This document shows, piece by piece, positions 9,245-18,512 of a DNA stretch of 24,046 bases. Position numbers and translations under genes: made by a program. Positions within the stretch are counted from its first letter, which is position 1. Every line of letters begins with the position of its first letter. Source of the DNA: Bryobacterales bacterium (GTDB lineage: Bacteria > Acidobacteriota > Terriglobia > Bryobacterales > Bryobacteraceae). Under the pieces are notes generated by a model. It did not search any database. It was not told where the DNA came from and worked only from the letters and a program-made list of their open reading frames with translations. The DNA lies in NCBI GenBank assembly GCA_030838885.1, contig JAUZEU010000224.1, forward strand, positions 1-24,046. Reading direction: 5' to 3'.

Positions 9245-10545
9245 TGGCCATCTCCGGAGGGCGCCTGCCCGTCTTCGGCAAAATGCGGTAGTACCTTGCT
9301 GCCTTCCTGCAGTTTGTCGACGCCGGTCATTGCGACTGCGTCGCCTGGGGCCAGTCCGGAGATGATTTCGGACTGGCCGCTCTCGGTGGTACCGAGGGTA
9401 ACATCTCGTGATACTACTGTGTTGTCCGGCCTGATCAGATACACGAACGTCGCTCTGGTACTTCGCTGGATTGACGCGGAGGGGATCAGCGTCACTCCTC
9501 GCTTTTCCTGAAGAAGCAGCCGGGCGTTAACGAACTCGTTGGGGAAAAGAACGTCGTCCCGGTTGTTGAATGTGGCCCGAAGTCTGAGGGTGCCGGTGGT
9601 CGGATCTATCTGGTTGTCGATGGTGGAAAGAACGCCGGAAGCAAGCTTCGTCTTCATGTCGCGGTCGAAGACATCCACGGGCAACTTCTGGCCAGAGCGA
9701 AGTTTCATACGAATCGGGGGAAGCTGATCTTCCGCAACCGTGAAAATGACGCTGATGGGCTGGATCTGAGTGATCACCAGCATCCCGTTCGCATCGGACG
9801 CGTGAATGATATTGCCCGGATCTACCAGTCGAAGTCCTATGCGGCCGGTTATGGGCGTAGTGATGCGCGTGTAAGCAAGGTTTACTCTGGCCCCTTCCAG
9901 CAGGCCCTGATCCTGCTTTATATTGCCTTCGTACTGGACTACAAGCGCCTTCTGAGTGGTGAGTTGTTGCTCAGGGATAGCGTCCTGCTTCAGGAGAATC
10001 TCATAGCGGGCGAGGTCGATTTGTGCGTTCCGGAGCGCGGCCTGATCGCGCACCAGTTGCCCTTCGAACTGAACTACCTGCGCCTGGTAGGGGCGGGGGT
10101 CGATTTGTGCAAGCAACTCTCCTTCGTGGATCAGATCTCCTTCCCGAAAGTTGACGGACATCAGCTGGCCATCGACACGACTTCGAACAGTCACTGTGTT
10201 CAGCGGAGTGACTGTGCCGAGGCCGGTGATGAAGACTCCGATGTTGCCTGATCGCGCTTTGGCCGCGACCACGGGAATTGAGCCCGGACCGCGACCAGCG
10301 CCACGAGTTCTGCCGGTCGCGATGGCCGGCCGGGGTTTTGCCTCTTGATGGAAGAACAGAAAAGCGCCGGTGCCGAGCACCAGGATGAGGAGCACCAGCG
10401 ACCACCAACGTCTGCGCCACGCACGTGCCTTTGACGGAGGGGAGATAGTTTTTGGAGGGTCGCCACCGTCAGAAGTGTGTAGTACAGTCCGGTCAGGGCC
10501 ACCCGGCAGGTACTCTGGCTCAGTCGGTGTGCTGGGATTGCTCAT
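9241..10545 (-). CDS. mdtA: RND periplasmic adaptor (membrane fusion protein), MdtA-like
   Basis: A 434-residue membrane fusion protein linking the RND permeases to an outer-membrane channel. It has a cytoplasmic N-terminus of about 45 residues with Arg/Trp just before a single transmembrane anchor (about 48-66), rather than a lipoprotein signal. After it come the lipoyl/barrel-sandwich halves (VRSRVDGQLMSVNFREGDLI and TRITTPITGRIGLRLVDPG), separated by an alpha-hairpin (QFEGQLVRDQAALRNAQIDL onward), then beta-barrel and membrane-proximal domains. It is the first gene of the minus-strand run and faces the formate operon across a 160-bp divergent gap. No regulator gene and no TolC-type gene is adjacent. 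The start codon is not fixed by a strong Shine-Dalgarno sequence. Confidence 0.92.
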   Translation of the reverse strand: MSNPSTPTEPEYLPGGPDRTVLHTSDGGDPPKTISPPSKARAWRRRWWSLVLLILVLGTGAFLFFHQEAKPRPAIATGRTRGAGRGPGSIPVVAAKARSGNIGVFITGLGTVTPLNTVTVRSRVDGQLMSVNFREGDLIHEGELLAQIDPRPYQAQVVQFEGQLVRDQAALRNAQIDLARYEILLKQDAIPEQQLTTQKALVVQYEGNIKQDQGLLEGARVNLAYTRITTPITGRIGLRLVDPGNIIHASDANGMLVITQIQPISVIFTVAEDQLPPIRMKLRSGQKLPVDVFDRDMKTKLASGVLSTIDNQIDPTTGTLRLRATFNNRDDVLFPNEFVNARLLLQEKRGVTLIPSASIQRSTRATFVYLIRPDNTVVSRDVTLGTTESGQSEIISGLAPGDAVAMTGVDKLQEGSKVLPHFAEDGQAPSGDGQ

Positions 10546-10705
10546 CGAACTGTCGCTCAGGTTGCCCTTGTGGGCAAAGCGAGCAATTGCCGCGCCAGTG
10601 GTATTGGCCTAACGGTCCGGGACTTGGAGAGGTCGACGTTGCGTTGAGGGTCCGTCGCGGCGGTAGACGGGTGTTCGTTCGTGGTAGCGCAGAGTTCACG
10701 AATGC
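10546..10705. promoter_or_regulatory. Divergent intergenic region between the efflux and formate operons
   Basis: The gap should hold the start signals of both operons, but no convincing sigma-70 hexamer pair is visible on either strand. It contains two short perfect inverted repeats: TTGCCC-TTGT-GGGCAA at 10562-10577, next to the adaptor gene, and TTCACG-AATG-CGTGAA at 10695-10710, overlapping the upstream candidate start of fdhD. Either could be an operator. This rests on symmetry alone. Confidence 0.35.
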
Positions 10706-11539
10706 GTGAAACTGTTTGGGATGGACCGGAACATAGCGACTTTGCCAATACGATGTTTTGATTCAGGCAAGGCAGCGGAAGCGCAAGACCTTGTCGCTGT
10801 GGAAGAGCCGCTGCAGATATCGGTGGACGGACGCGATCTTACCGTTACGATGCGGACGCCGGGGCAGGACAAAGAACTGGCGCTTGGGTTCCTGTTTTCG
10901 GAAGGGCTGCTGCAGCGTCCGGAGCAGGTCGAATCTATCGAGCGTCACGAGAGGGGAGGGATCGATATCAGGCTGGCTTCCGGTGTCGCGATCGAACCTG
11001 AGCGCTTCGCCCGCAATTTCTACATGACTTCAAGTTGTGGCGTTTGTGGAAAGGCATCGATTGATGCGCTGCGGCTGGCGTGTTCTCCGGACCTGGCGCG
11101 CGATTACCCCCGGGTGAGTGCTCCGACGATCTCTGCACTGCCTGAGCGCCTGCGGATGGCCCAGAGTGTTTTCGATCGAACCGGCGGATTACATGCAGCC
11201 GGTCTGTTTGACGCACATTCCGGCGAACTGCTTATGTCAAGGGAAGACGTGGGCCGTCACAATGCGGTGGACAAACTCATTGGCGCGGCTTTCTTCGGCA
11301 AACTCCTGCCACTCGACCGGCACATTCTTTTTCTAAGCGGGCGCGTCAGTTTTGAACTGGTGCAGAAGGCTCTGATGGCAGGGATCGCGGTGGTTGGTGC
11401 CGTAGGAGCGCCTTCGAGTCTTGCGGTCGACACTGCGCGCCGGTTCGGACTGACCCTGGCCGGGTTCGTGCGCGGTAAGCGGTTCAATGTTTATTCGGGT
11501 GCGGCAAGGGTGGAAGGCGCCGTAGGTACGGAGTCATAA
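10706..11539 (+). CDS. fdhD: Formate dehydrogenase accessory sulfurtransferase FdhD
   Basis: A 277-residue cytosolic FdhD. In the characterised family it passes sulfur from IscS to the Mo-bis-MGD cofactor, which is needed for formate dehydrogenase activity. The key CxxC is present (SSCGVCGK, Cys111 and Cys114), as are the family blocks VEEPLQISVDG, TPGQDKELALGFLFSEGLL, GGLHAAGLFD and EDVGRHNAVDKLIG. Two starts are possible: GTG at 10706 (used here) and ATG at 10721. An inverted repeat (10695-10710) covers the GTG, which slightly favours the ATG. It lies first in the formate operon, 42 bp before the porin gene and 2.9 kb before the enzyme it should mature. Confidence 0.95.
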   Translation: MKLFGMDRNIATLPIRCFDSGKAAEAQDLVAVEEPLQISVDGRDLTVTMRTPGQDKELALGFLFSEGLLQRPEQVESIERHERGGIDIRLASGVAIEPERFARNFYMTSSCGVCGKASIDALRLACSPDLARDYPRVSAPTISALPERLRMAQSVFDRTGGLHAAGLFDAHSGELLMSREDVGRHNAVDKLIGAAFFGKLLPLDRHILFLSGRVSFELVQKALMAGIAVVGAVGAPSSLAVDTARRFGLTLAGFVRGKRFNVYSGAARVEGAVGTES

Positions 11540-11581
11540 GCTGGCTGCATAACTGCTTCGGAGCAAACGGAAAGCTTAGTT

Positions 11582-13102
11582 ATGCTCGCACGTCTTCCCA
11601 TAGTTCTGCTTCTGTTCTCTGGTGCTATGGCAACGGCGCAGGATACCGCCGACCCGGCGGTCGCCCTGGCCCGCATTCTGGCGCAACGTGGCACTATCAG
11701 TGGCACTGAACTGTCAACCATCGAATCCGCTTCGGACGGGCAGCGCGTGGGACCGCTTGCCGGGATCCTGCAGCGGAAGGGTCTGCTAAGCGATGCGGAA
11801 GTCGCTCAATTGCGAATGCCGCCGGGCGTCTTACCGCAGCAGTCGACGCCGCAACAGGCACTGGTGCAGCAGCCTTCGCAGACCTCACAGGGCGCGTCGC
11901 TACCCCAGGCTTCGGCGCCGCAAGTGTCAGCCCAGGGCCCCAGGCCTGAGCCGGTCACGACACAGGCAGGCCTAGCGATAACTCTTTACGGAACACTGCT
12001 TTTCAATGCGTTCTACAACACCGCCCCGGCTAACATCCAGGATATTCCACTGTTTTTGGGAAAGCAGGGTTCGGACCCGACTGGCGGAGATAAGAACTTC
12101 GGGGCAACGGCGCGGCAGACCCGTCTTGGATTGCGTCTTGCGAAAAACGATGTTCTGGGGGCCAGGCTAAGCGGCGATTTTGAATTCGACTTATTTGGGG
12201 GCAAAACCCCGCTGCCCAACGGCATGGATATGGATATGTTCCGGCTGCGGCTGGCGTATGGAAGGCTGGACTGGGGTCGTATCGCCTTTGAAGCGGGACA
12301 AGACTGGACTATCTTCGCTCCCCTCAACCCCACGAGTCTGGCGTCCTATGCGATCCCGGAGTTCTCAGCGTCGGGGAACCCGTGGATCCGGCTACCGCAG
12401 GTCCGCGCAGAAGTGACAAAGGCTATCGGGGAGCACAGCCACCTGCTCTGGCAGGTAGCGGCGCTCGATCCCAACATGGGCGATTACCCGACCACGCCGT
12501 TTTCCACATCACGGCAGCCCGGGATCGGCGAACGCGGCCGCATGCCTTCCTACGAAGCCCGCCTGGCATGGACGGATCGAGTGGACGACCGCGACTTCAC
12601 AGTGGGGGTCAGCGGACATTACGGCCGGGGTAAGAATTTCGGCACTATTGGCGCGCTGAATATTCAGCAGCCAGTGGATTCGTGGGGTGTAGCTCTGGAT
12701 TACAGCCTGCCATTTACGCGCAAACTCAACGTGACCGGTGAGGCGTTTGAGGGACGTGCTCTGGGAATATTCAGCGTGACTGCAGGGGAGTCTGTGGGCG
12801 CGGTGGGAACGACAGGCGGGCATGGGGTGCAGAGCCGAGGAGGGTGGATACAGGGGCAGTACAATTTGAATCCACGCTGGCAGGTAAATCTCGCGTACGG
12901 GCTTGAGGTGCCGAACGCAGCACAACTGGTAACGGGAAGCCGGTGGCGCAACCAGAGCTACATGGGCAACATTACTTTCAAGCCTGTGAGCAGCGTGACC
13001 TTTGCCTGGGAATACCGGCGACTGCTGACAGATTATGTGAACCAGCGACAAGCCAATGAGCGTGGTGACCACGTGGACATGGCGATTGGTTATGTGTTCT
13101 GA
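11582..13102 (+). CDS. Outer-membrane beta-barrel porin in the formate operon
   Basis: A 506-residue secreted protein. Residues 1-20 are a signal peptide with probable cleavage after ATAQ. Residues 29-77 form a predicted helical region containing a twofold motif, ILAQRGTISGTEL and ILQRKGLLSDAEV, of a type seen at the start of porins of the phosphate-selective O/P group. Residues 82-127 are a Gln/Pro/Ser-rich linker. The remainder alternates polar and hydrophobic residues in strand-length blocks (for example RLGLRLAKNDVLGARLSGDF, RIAFEAGQDWTIF) and ends in a terminal Phe (GYVF), the usual outer-membrane barrel signature. I infer a DcaP/OprP-like channel, possibly for small carboxylates given its position between fdhD and the transporter gene. 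The solute is not proven. Confidence 0.75.
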   Translation: MLARLPIVLLLFSGAMATAQDTADPAVALARILAQRGTISGTELSTIESASDGQRVGPLAGILQRKGLLSDAEVAQLRMPPGVLPQQSTPQQALVQQPSQTSQGASLPQASAPQVSAQGPRPEPVTTQAGLAITLYGTLLFNAFYNTAPANIQDIPLFLGKQGSDPTGGDKNFGATARQTRLGLRLAKNDVLGARLSGDFEFDLFGGKTPLPNGMDMDMFRLRLAYGRLDWGRIAFEAGQDWTIFAPLNPTSLASYAIPEFSASGNPWIRLPQVRAEVTKAIGEHSHLLWQVAALDPNMGDYPTTPFSTSRQPGIGERGRMPSYEARLAWTDRVDDRDFTVGVSGHYGRGKNFGTIGALNIQQPVDSWGVALDYSLPFTRKLNVTGEAFEGRALGIFSVTAGESVGAVGTTGGHGVQSRGGWIQGQYNLNPRWQVNLAYGLEVPNAAQLVTGSRWRNQSYMGNITFKPVSSVTFAWEYRRLLTDYVNQRQANERGDHVDMAIGYVF

Positions 13103-13166
13103 ACGTACGAACGTGATTTTCTGTTCTGTGCGCCTGGTGTTGCAGTAAGAGAGGAGAGAGTCCCTG

Positions 13167-14417
13167 ATGGCAGCGCAAAGTTATAACCGCTGGGCAATTG
13201 CGGTTGCAGGAATTATCCTGCAGGTGGCGCTGGGCGCCGTTTACGCATGGAGCGTGTTCCGCACGCCTCTGGTGAAGGCCTTCGGGTGGAGTATCCCCGA
13301 AGTGACGCTGGCATTTACCATCGCCATTCTGACGTTGGGATTCGCGGCCTTTTTGGGCGGCCTCTGGATGCAGAAGAGCGGGCCGCGGATCGTCGGTATG
13401 ACTGGCGGCATTCTTTATGGACTGGGGGTATTTCTCGCCAGTTTTTCGAATCACGGGCTGTGGGTGCTCTATTTGACCTATGGAGTGATCGGCGGGGCCG
13501 GAATCGGTCTGGCGTATATAGTCCCCATAGCGACGCTGGTGAAGTGGTTTCCCGATAAGAGGGGCTTTATCACGGGCTTAGCAGTCGCCGGTTTTGGCGC
13601 CGGAGCGCTGGTGACTGCGCCGGTGGCGACCCGACTCATTCAGCGTGTGGGCGTGCTCGAAACTTTCGCAATTCTCGGAATCGCCTACCTTGTGCTGGTG
13701 ACCGTTTCGTCCTTCTTCATGGTCAACCCGCCAGCGGGCTATCGGCCGGCAGGAGTCGCGGCGAGTCAGTCTGTCGCGCAGACCGCGCGGAACTTCACGC
13801 TGCGGGAAGCTTTGCATACGTGGCAGTGGTATGCGCTCTGGGCGTTGCTGTTCCTGAATGTCTCGGCGGGCATTTCGATCATTTCCCAAGCCGCACCCAT
13901 GACTCAGGAGATCACGGGCGTCGACGCAGCCACGGCCGCCGGTATGGTGGGAATCATTTCGATTGGTAACGGCGCCGGGAGGTTGCTCTGGGCCTGGCTT
14001 TCCGATTTTGTGGGACGCAGATGGGTGTTTCTCGCGATGTTTCTGCTGCAGGCAGTACTGTTCTTCATCATGCCGCGAGTGAATCACTTCGGCGTTTTCA
14101 CAGCACTGGCCTTCGTCATTTTGCTCTGCTATGGTGGCGGCTTTGGAACGATGCCGGCGTTCACAGCAGATTACTTCGGGCCGCGCGACGTAGGCTCAAT
14201 CTATGGGTTGATGCTGACAGCGTGGGGATTCGGGAGTGCACTCGGGCCGTTATTGATTGCTTATATTCGGGAAACAACCGGGAACTACTCGGAGGCACTC
14301 TATATCCTTTCCGGTATTATGCTGGTGAGTTCCGCGATACCGTTCATAGTACGTCCGCCATCCGAGAAACGTGAGTTCCGATTCGCAGATCCAAATCCGC
14401 GGCCCAGCCGCTCGTGA
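13167..14417 (+). CDS. MFS transporter of the oxalate:formate antiporter (OFA) family
   Basis: A 416-residue inner-membrane carrier with about 12 hydrophobic segments. The start (RWAIAVAGIILQVALGAVYAWSVF), WFPDKRGFITGLAVAGFGAG after TM4, and the loop Arg in GNGAGRLLWAWLSDFVGRR all fit the OFA/OxlT group. In TM11 it reads YGLMLTAWGFGSALGP, with Trp where OxlT of Oxalobacter has its oxalate-binding Lys. A monocarboxylate such as formate is therefore a better guess than oxalate. GAGGAG lies about 10 nt upstream of the ATG. The gene sits 64 bp after the porin and 34 bp before the dehydrogenase, so formate uptake for that enzyme is the natural inference. Confidence 0.85.
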   Translation: MAAQSYNRWAIAVAGIILQVALGAVYAWSVFRTPLVKAFGWSIPEVTLAFTIAILTLGFAAFLGGLWMQKSGPRIVGMTGGILYGLGVFLASFSNHGLWVLYLTYGVIGGAGIGLAYIVPIATLVKWFPDKRGFITGLAVAGFGAGALVTAPVATRLIQRVGVLETFAILGIAYLVLVTVSSFFMVNPPAGYRPAGVAASQSVAQTARNFTLREALHTWQWYALWALLFLNVSAGISIISQAAPMTQEITGVDAATAAGMVGIISIGNGAGRLLWAWLSDFVGRRWVFLAMFLLQAVLFFIMPRVNHFGVFTALAFVILLCYGGGFGTMPAFTADYFGPRDVGSIYGLMLTAWGFGSALGPLLIAYIRETTGNYSEALYILSGIMLVSSAIPFIVRPPSEKREFRFADPNPRPSRS

Positions 14418-14451
14418 CGCTGCGAGGTTTTCCGCATATTCTGGAGGAGAC

Positions 14452-17400
14452 ATGATGGATCGAAACCTGTTTGCAAGCCGTGAGAGAGCCCTGAGAAATC
14501 AGCCGTTCAGCCCCAACTCGACAGAGAAGGGTCCAAGGACACGCAGCGCTACCGTTGTCCCCAGCGTATGCCCGTATTGCGCGGTTGGATGCGGGCAGTT
14601 GATCTACGTTAAAGGCGGGAAGGTAATCGACATCGAAGGAAATCCGGGAAGCCCGATCAGCGAAGGAACGCTGTGCCCGAAGGGCGCGAACACGTTTCAG
14701 CTATCGGTGAATCCGCATCGCATTAAGAGGGTGAAGTACCGCGCACCGTACTCCGATCACTGGGAAGACCGGCCTCTCGATTGGGCAATGGAGCGGATCG
14801 CTGAACGCGTGAAAGAAGTGCGCGAGCGGGATTTCATGGAACGGCGCGATCGAACGGTTCTCAATCATCTGACCACGGTTGCGTCATTGGGCGGCGCGAC
14901 GATGGACAACGAGGAGAATTACCTTATTAAGAAGCTGTTCAATGGTGGTTTAGGCATCCTGCCGATCGAAAACCAGGCCCGTATTTGACACAGTGCATCG
15001 GTGCCCGGTCTGGGCACCTCACTTGGTCGCGGGGCGGCCACCAGTTTTCAGGAAGATCTGCAGAACTCCGACTGCATCCTCTTCATGGGATCCAATATGG
15101 CGGAGGCGCATCCGGTAGGATTCCGTTTCCCGATGAAGGCCCGGGAGCGCGGCGCGGAGTTGATCCATGTGGACCCGCATTTCACGCGGACGTCGGCTAT
15201 GTGCCAGCAGTACGTGCCGATTCGGGCAGGCAGCGATATTGCGTTTCTGGGCGGCCTGATTAACTACGTACTGAAGAACGAGCGCTGGTTCCCCGAGTAC
15301 GTGAAGGCGTTCACGAACGCAACAACTATCATTACCGAAGATTACAAGGATGCGGAGGATCTGGATGGCATCTTCTCTGGTTTCGATCCGGAGAAGAAGT
15401 CTTACGACCAAAAGGGGCCGTCCTGGAACTACGAAGGTGAAGGCAGGATGCACAAGACCGAGACTCCTCCCGAGATCAAAGTGGAGTCTTTCAGCCAGCG
15501 TCTTTCGGCATTGGAGAACCCGGTTCCCCCTTCCGATCCCGAACTGAAGCACCCCCGGTGCGTGATGAATATTCTACGGCGGCATTATGCCCGCTATACA
15601 CCAGAGATGGTGGCGATTACATGCGGCTGCACAGCGGAAGACTTCCTTCGCGTGGCAGAAAAGCTCTGCGCCAATTCGGGGCGTGATCGCACCACCGCTA
15701 TTGTGTATGCCCTGGGCTGGACGCAGCACAGCACCGGCGTGCAGATGATCCGGGCAGCCGGTATTCTGCAACTGCTACTGGGCAACATAGGCCGGCCGGG
15801 CGGTGGAATCATGGCGATGCGCGGGCATGCCAGCATTCAGGGCTCGACCGATGTGCCCACGCTTTATGATCTTCTGCCCGGCTATATACCGCAGCCCGCG
15901 GCAATGCGGGATCACGGAAGCCTTGAGGATTTTCTGAAGCAGGAAGAGGTCAGGCATGGGTACTGGGCAAACATGCCGAAGTTCATGGTCAGCCTGCTGA
16001 AGGCATGGTACGGCGCGGCAGGCACGAAGGAGAACGACTGGGGCTACGGATGGCTGCCCCGGCTCGACGGGAATTACTCACAGCTTCCCACGTTTATCCG
16101 GATGGCGGAGGGGAAGGTGAAAGGGCTCTTCCTCTTCGGCCAGAACCCGGCAGCGGGGGGTCCCAACGCCAAACTTCATCGCGAGGGTATGAGGCAGCTC
16201 GACTGGCTGGTGGTCCGCGACTGGTTTGAAATCGAGAGCGCCTGCTACTGGTACAAAGGCCCGGAGGGAATCGACCCGAAGACTATTCCAACAGAAATAT
16301 TTTTTATGCCGGCGGCGTCTTCCCCTGAAAAGGACGGGACTCTTACGAATACGCAGCGGCTACTGCAGTGGCACGATAAGGCGGTGGATCCACAAGAGGA
16401 TTGCAGGTCAGACCTTTGGTTCCTTTTCGACCTCGGTAAGCGGCTGAAGCGCCTGTACGCGGGCTCGGAACTTCTGCGGGACCAGGGTTTGCTGAATCTC
16501 ACGTGGAACTATGATTACGACACTCCCCCGATGCTGCCGGACGGTCGTGCCAGCCGGCTTCCGGATGAGCCGGATGCCGAAAAGGTGCTGGAAGAAATCA
16601 ACGGCTACACTGTGGCGGATCACCGGCCGGTAAGCGGATTTTCAGAACTGAAAGACGATGGCTCAACGGCCTGCGGCTGCTGGATCTACAGCGGCGTGTA
16701 TCCGCGGGAGGGATATAACCGCGCGCGTGAAAGAAAGCGCTCGCCGGATAATTACACCAGCCCAAACTGGGGCTTCGCATGGCCACGTAACAGACGCATG
16801 ATGTACAATCGCGCGTCCGCGGATCCGGAAGGGCGCCCCTGGTCAGAGAGGAAGAAGTACATCTGGTGGGACGAGGCCACGCGACGCTGGGCGGGCGTGG
16901 ATGAGCCCGACTTCGAGCCGGACAAAGCGCCTTCGTACCGGCCGCCAGAGGGGTCTAAGGGAATGGCTTCGATCAGCGGCGATTCTCCATTCATCATGAA
17001 GCCGGACGGGAAAGGATGGCTGTACGCCCCGGCCGGCACCAAGGACGGTCCGCTTCCGACTCACTATGAACCTGTCGAATCGCCCGTTGCGAATCCGCTC
17101 TACCGCCAGCGCGAAAACCCGACTGTAGAGTTGTATGACTGCCCGATGAATGCGAAGTCAGAGCCAATGGATCCGGATTATCCCGTAGTTGCTACGACCT
17201 TCCGGTTGACCGAGCATTATCTGAGCGGTCCGATGAGCCGTTTCGACAGCTGGCTGAATGAACTGCAGCCGGCGATGTTTATTGAACTCAGCCCCGAACT
17301 GGCCGAGGAGCGCGGCATTGAGCATGGTGGCTGGATGGTGGCATGGAACAAGCGGGCGGCGATCGAGGCGCGCGCAATGGTGACACGGCGGGTGCGTCCG

Positions 17401-17673
17401 CTGCATGTGGAGGGGCGAACCGTGCACCAGGTCGCGATTCCGTTTCACTGGGGCTTCGCGGGCGAGACCGTAGGCGACATGGCGAATGATCTGACGTCGA
17501 TTGTGGCGGATCCGAATGTCAGCATGCATGAGGCGAAAGCGTTTGTGGTGAATGTACGGCCAGGTCGCGTGGAAGAGCACAGGGATGCGCCTCTGCCGGC
17601 GGCACCCTGGCCGGAGTACAGGGTGGCTCCGTCGGTGCCCCGTTCGGCGCAGCCGGAGGGACAGGAGGAATGA
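14452..17673 (+). CDS. fdhA: Formate dehydrogenase catalytic subunit, selenocysteine-containing (FdnG type)
   Basis: A 1073-residue molybdopterin enzyme (bis-MGD and one 4Fe-4S cluster) oxidising formate to CO2. The frame contains one internal UGA at 14986-14988 (residue 179). It reads NQARI-Sec-HSASVPGLGTSLGRGA, the same setting as the active-site Sec of E. coli FdnG, and a SECIS hairpin follows. Ordinary gene calling splits it into 14452-14988 and a false GTG start at 15001. The cluster ligands are C40-x2-C43-x3-C47 and C75. AEAHPVGFR, a later LGWTQHSTGVQ and the C-terminal NRRMMYNRASADPEGRPW/HYEPVESP blocks are FdnG-like. The N-terminus (MMDRNLFASRERALRNQ) has no Tat signal. The start follows GGAGG at 14443-14447; the ATG at 14455 is equally possible. 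The stop overlaps the next gene as ATGA. Confidence 0.95.
14986..15018 (+). promoter_or_regulatory. Selenocysteine codon and bacterial SECIS element
   Basis: The UGA at 14986-14988 is followed by an 11-nt spacer and then a perfect 7-bp stem, GGTGCCC (15000-15006) with GGGCACC (15012-15018), closing a GGTCT loop (15007-15011). E. coli fdhF has the same 11-nt spacing and the same GGUCU loop, which is where SelB binds to direct Sec-tRNA insertion. The codon after UGA is CAC (His) in both. The element lies wholly inside the coding sequence, so it is constrained by both protein and RNA structure. It implies that selA, selB, selC and selD exist elsewhere in the genome; none is in this window. Confidence 0.93.
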
Positions 17674-18512
17674 GTACGGACGCTTTCACCATGGAGATGC
17701 TGGACGTCTGGAAGCGCCCGGAACCGCCCGCGCAACAGGTGGAGACAGGCTTCTTTACGGACACTACGCTTTGCATCGGATGCAAGGCGTGCGAGGTGGC
17801 GTGCAAACAGTGGAATCAGCTTCCAGGTGACGGCTTTCACTGGACCGGCAACAGCTACGACAACACCGTCTCACTTTCCGCGACCACGTGGCGGCATGTG
17901 GCATTTGTGGAACAGTTCCCACTGGATGGCGGGGGCAACAGCCACGCCCCACGCTGGCTGATGATGAGCGATGTCTGCAAGCACTGCGTGCAGGCACCCT
18001 GCCAGGAAGCCTGCCCGACCGGGTCTCTGATCTACAACGAATTCGGCAATGTGTACGTGCAGCAGGATATTTGTAACGGCTGCGCGTATTGCGTGGTGGC
18101 ATGTCCGTTCGGCGTGCTGGACCGGAATCGGGAAGACGGAAAGGCGCACAAGTGCACGCTCTGCTACGACCGTCAGAAGGATGGGATGACACCGGCATGC
18201 GCGAAATCGTGCCCGACAGAATCCATTCAGTTCGGGCCCATCGAGGTGCTTCGGGAGCGAGCGCGCAAAAGGGTGGAGGAACTGCACGGGCGCGGGGAAA
18301 CGGATGCTTACCTGTATGGTGCTGAGGCCAGCGGAGAGTACAGCGCGCTGAATGCGTTCTTTCTCCTGAAGGACAGGCCTGACGTTTACAATCTTCCGGA
18401 AGCGCCGCGGCGCCCGGTGGCGCGGATGAGATCGAATTATCTTTCGAGCTTTGCAGCGGCCGTGGGGCTGGCAGTGATCTCGGCCTTCTGCTTTGCCAAA
18501 GGCGACAAATGA
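17670..18512 (+). CDS. fdhB: Formate dehydrogenase iron-sulfur subunit with C-terminal membrane anchor
   Basis: A 280-residue FdnH/HybA-like electron-transfer subunit. Four cysteine groups fit four 4Fe-4S clusters: C35/38/41/45, C103/106/111/115, C135/138/141/145 and C162/165/177/181 (the last is the widely spaced CTLC...CAKSC type). It would carry electrons from the catalytic subunit to the membrane. Residues about 257-275 (YLSSFAAAVGLAVISAFCF) form a single C-terminal transmembrane helix followed by KGDK, as in FdnH. There is no Tat signal or other signal peptide. The start overlaps the fdhA stop and the end overlaps the NrfD gene, each by 4 bp, fitting stoichiometric synthesis. Confidence 0.94.
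   Translation: MSTDAFTMEMLDVWKRPEPPAQQVETGFFTDTTLCIGCKACEVACKQWNQLPGDGFHWTGNSYDNTVSLSATTWRHVAFVEQFPLDGGGNSHAPRWLMMSDVCKHCVQAPCQEACPTGSLIYNEFGNVYVQQDICNGCAYCVVACPFGVLDRNREDGKAHKCTLCYDRQKDGMTPACAKSCPTESIQFGPIEVLRERARKRVEELHGRGETDAYLYGAEASGEYSALNAFFLLKDRPDVYNLPEAPRRPVARMRSNYLSSFAAAVGLAVISAFCFAKGDK

Noticed and set aside
14986..14988. TGA as a sequencing error or pseudogene-forming nonsense mutation
   Set aside because: Position, following His codon and exact SECIS spacing and loop match known Sec formate dehydrogenases, and the rest of the frame is intact.
15001..17673. Separate formate dehydrogenase gene starting at GTG 15001
   Set aside because: The GTG lies inside the SECIS stem, there is no Shine-Dalgarno sequence, and the upstream ORF continues in the same frame through the UGA; it is one selenoprotein gene.
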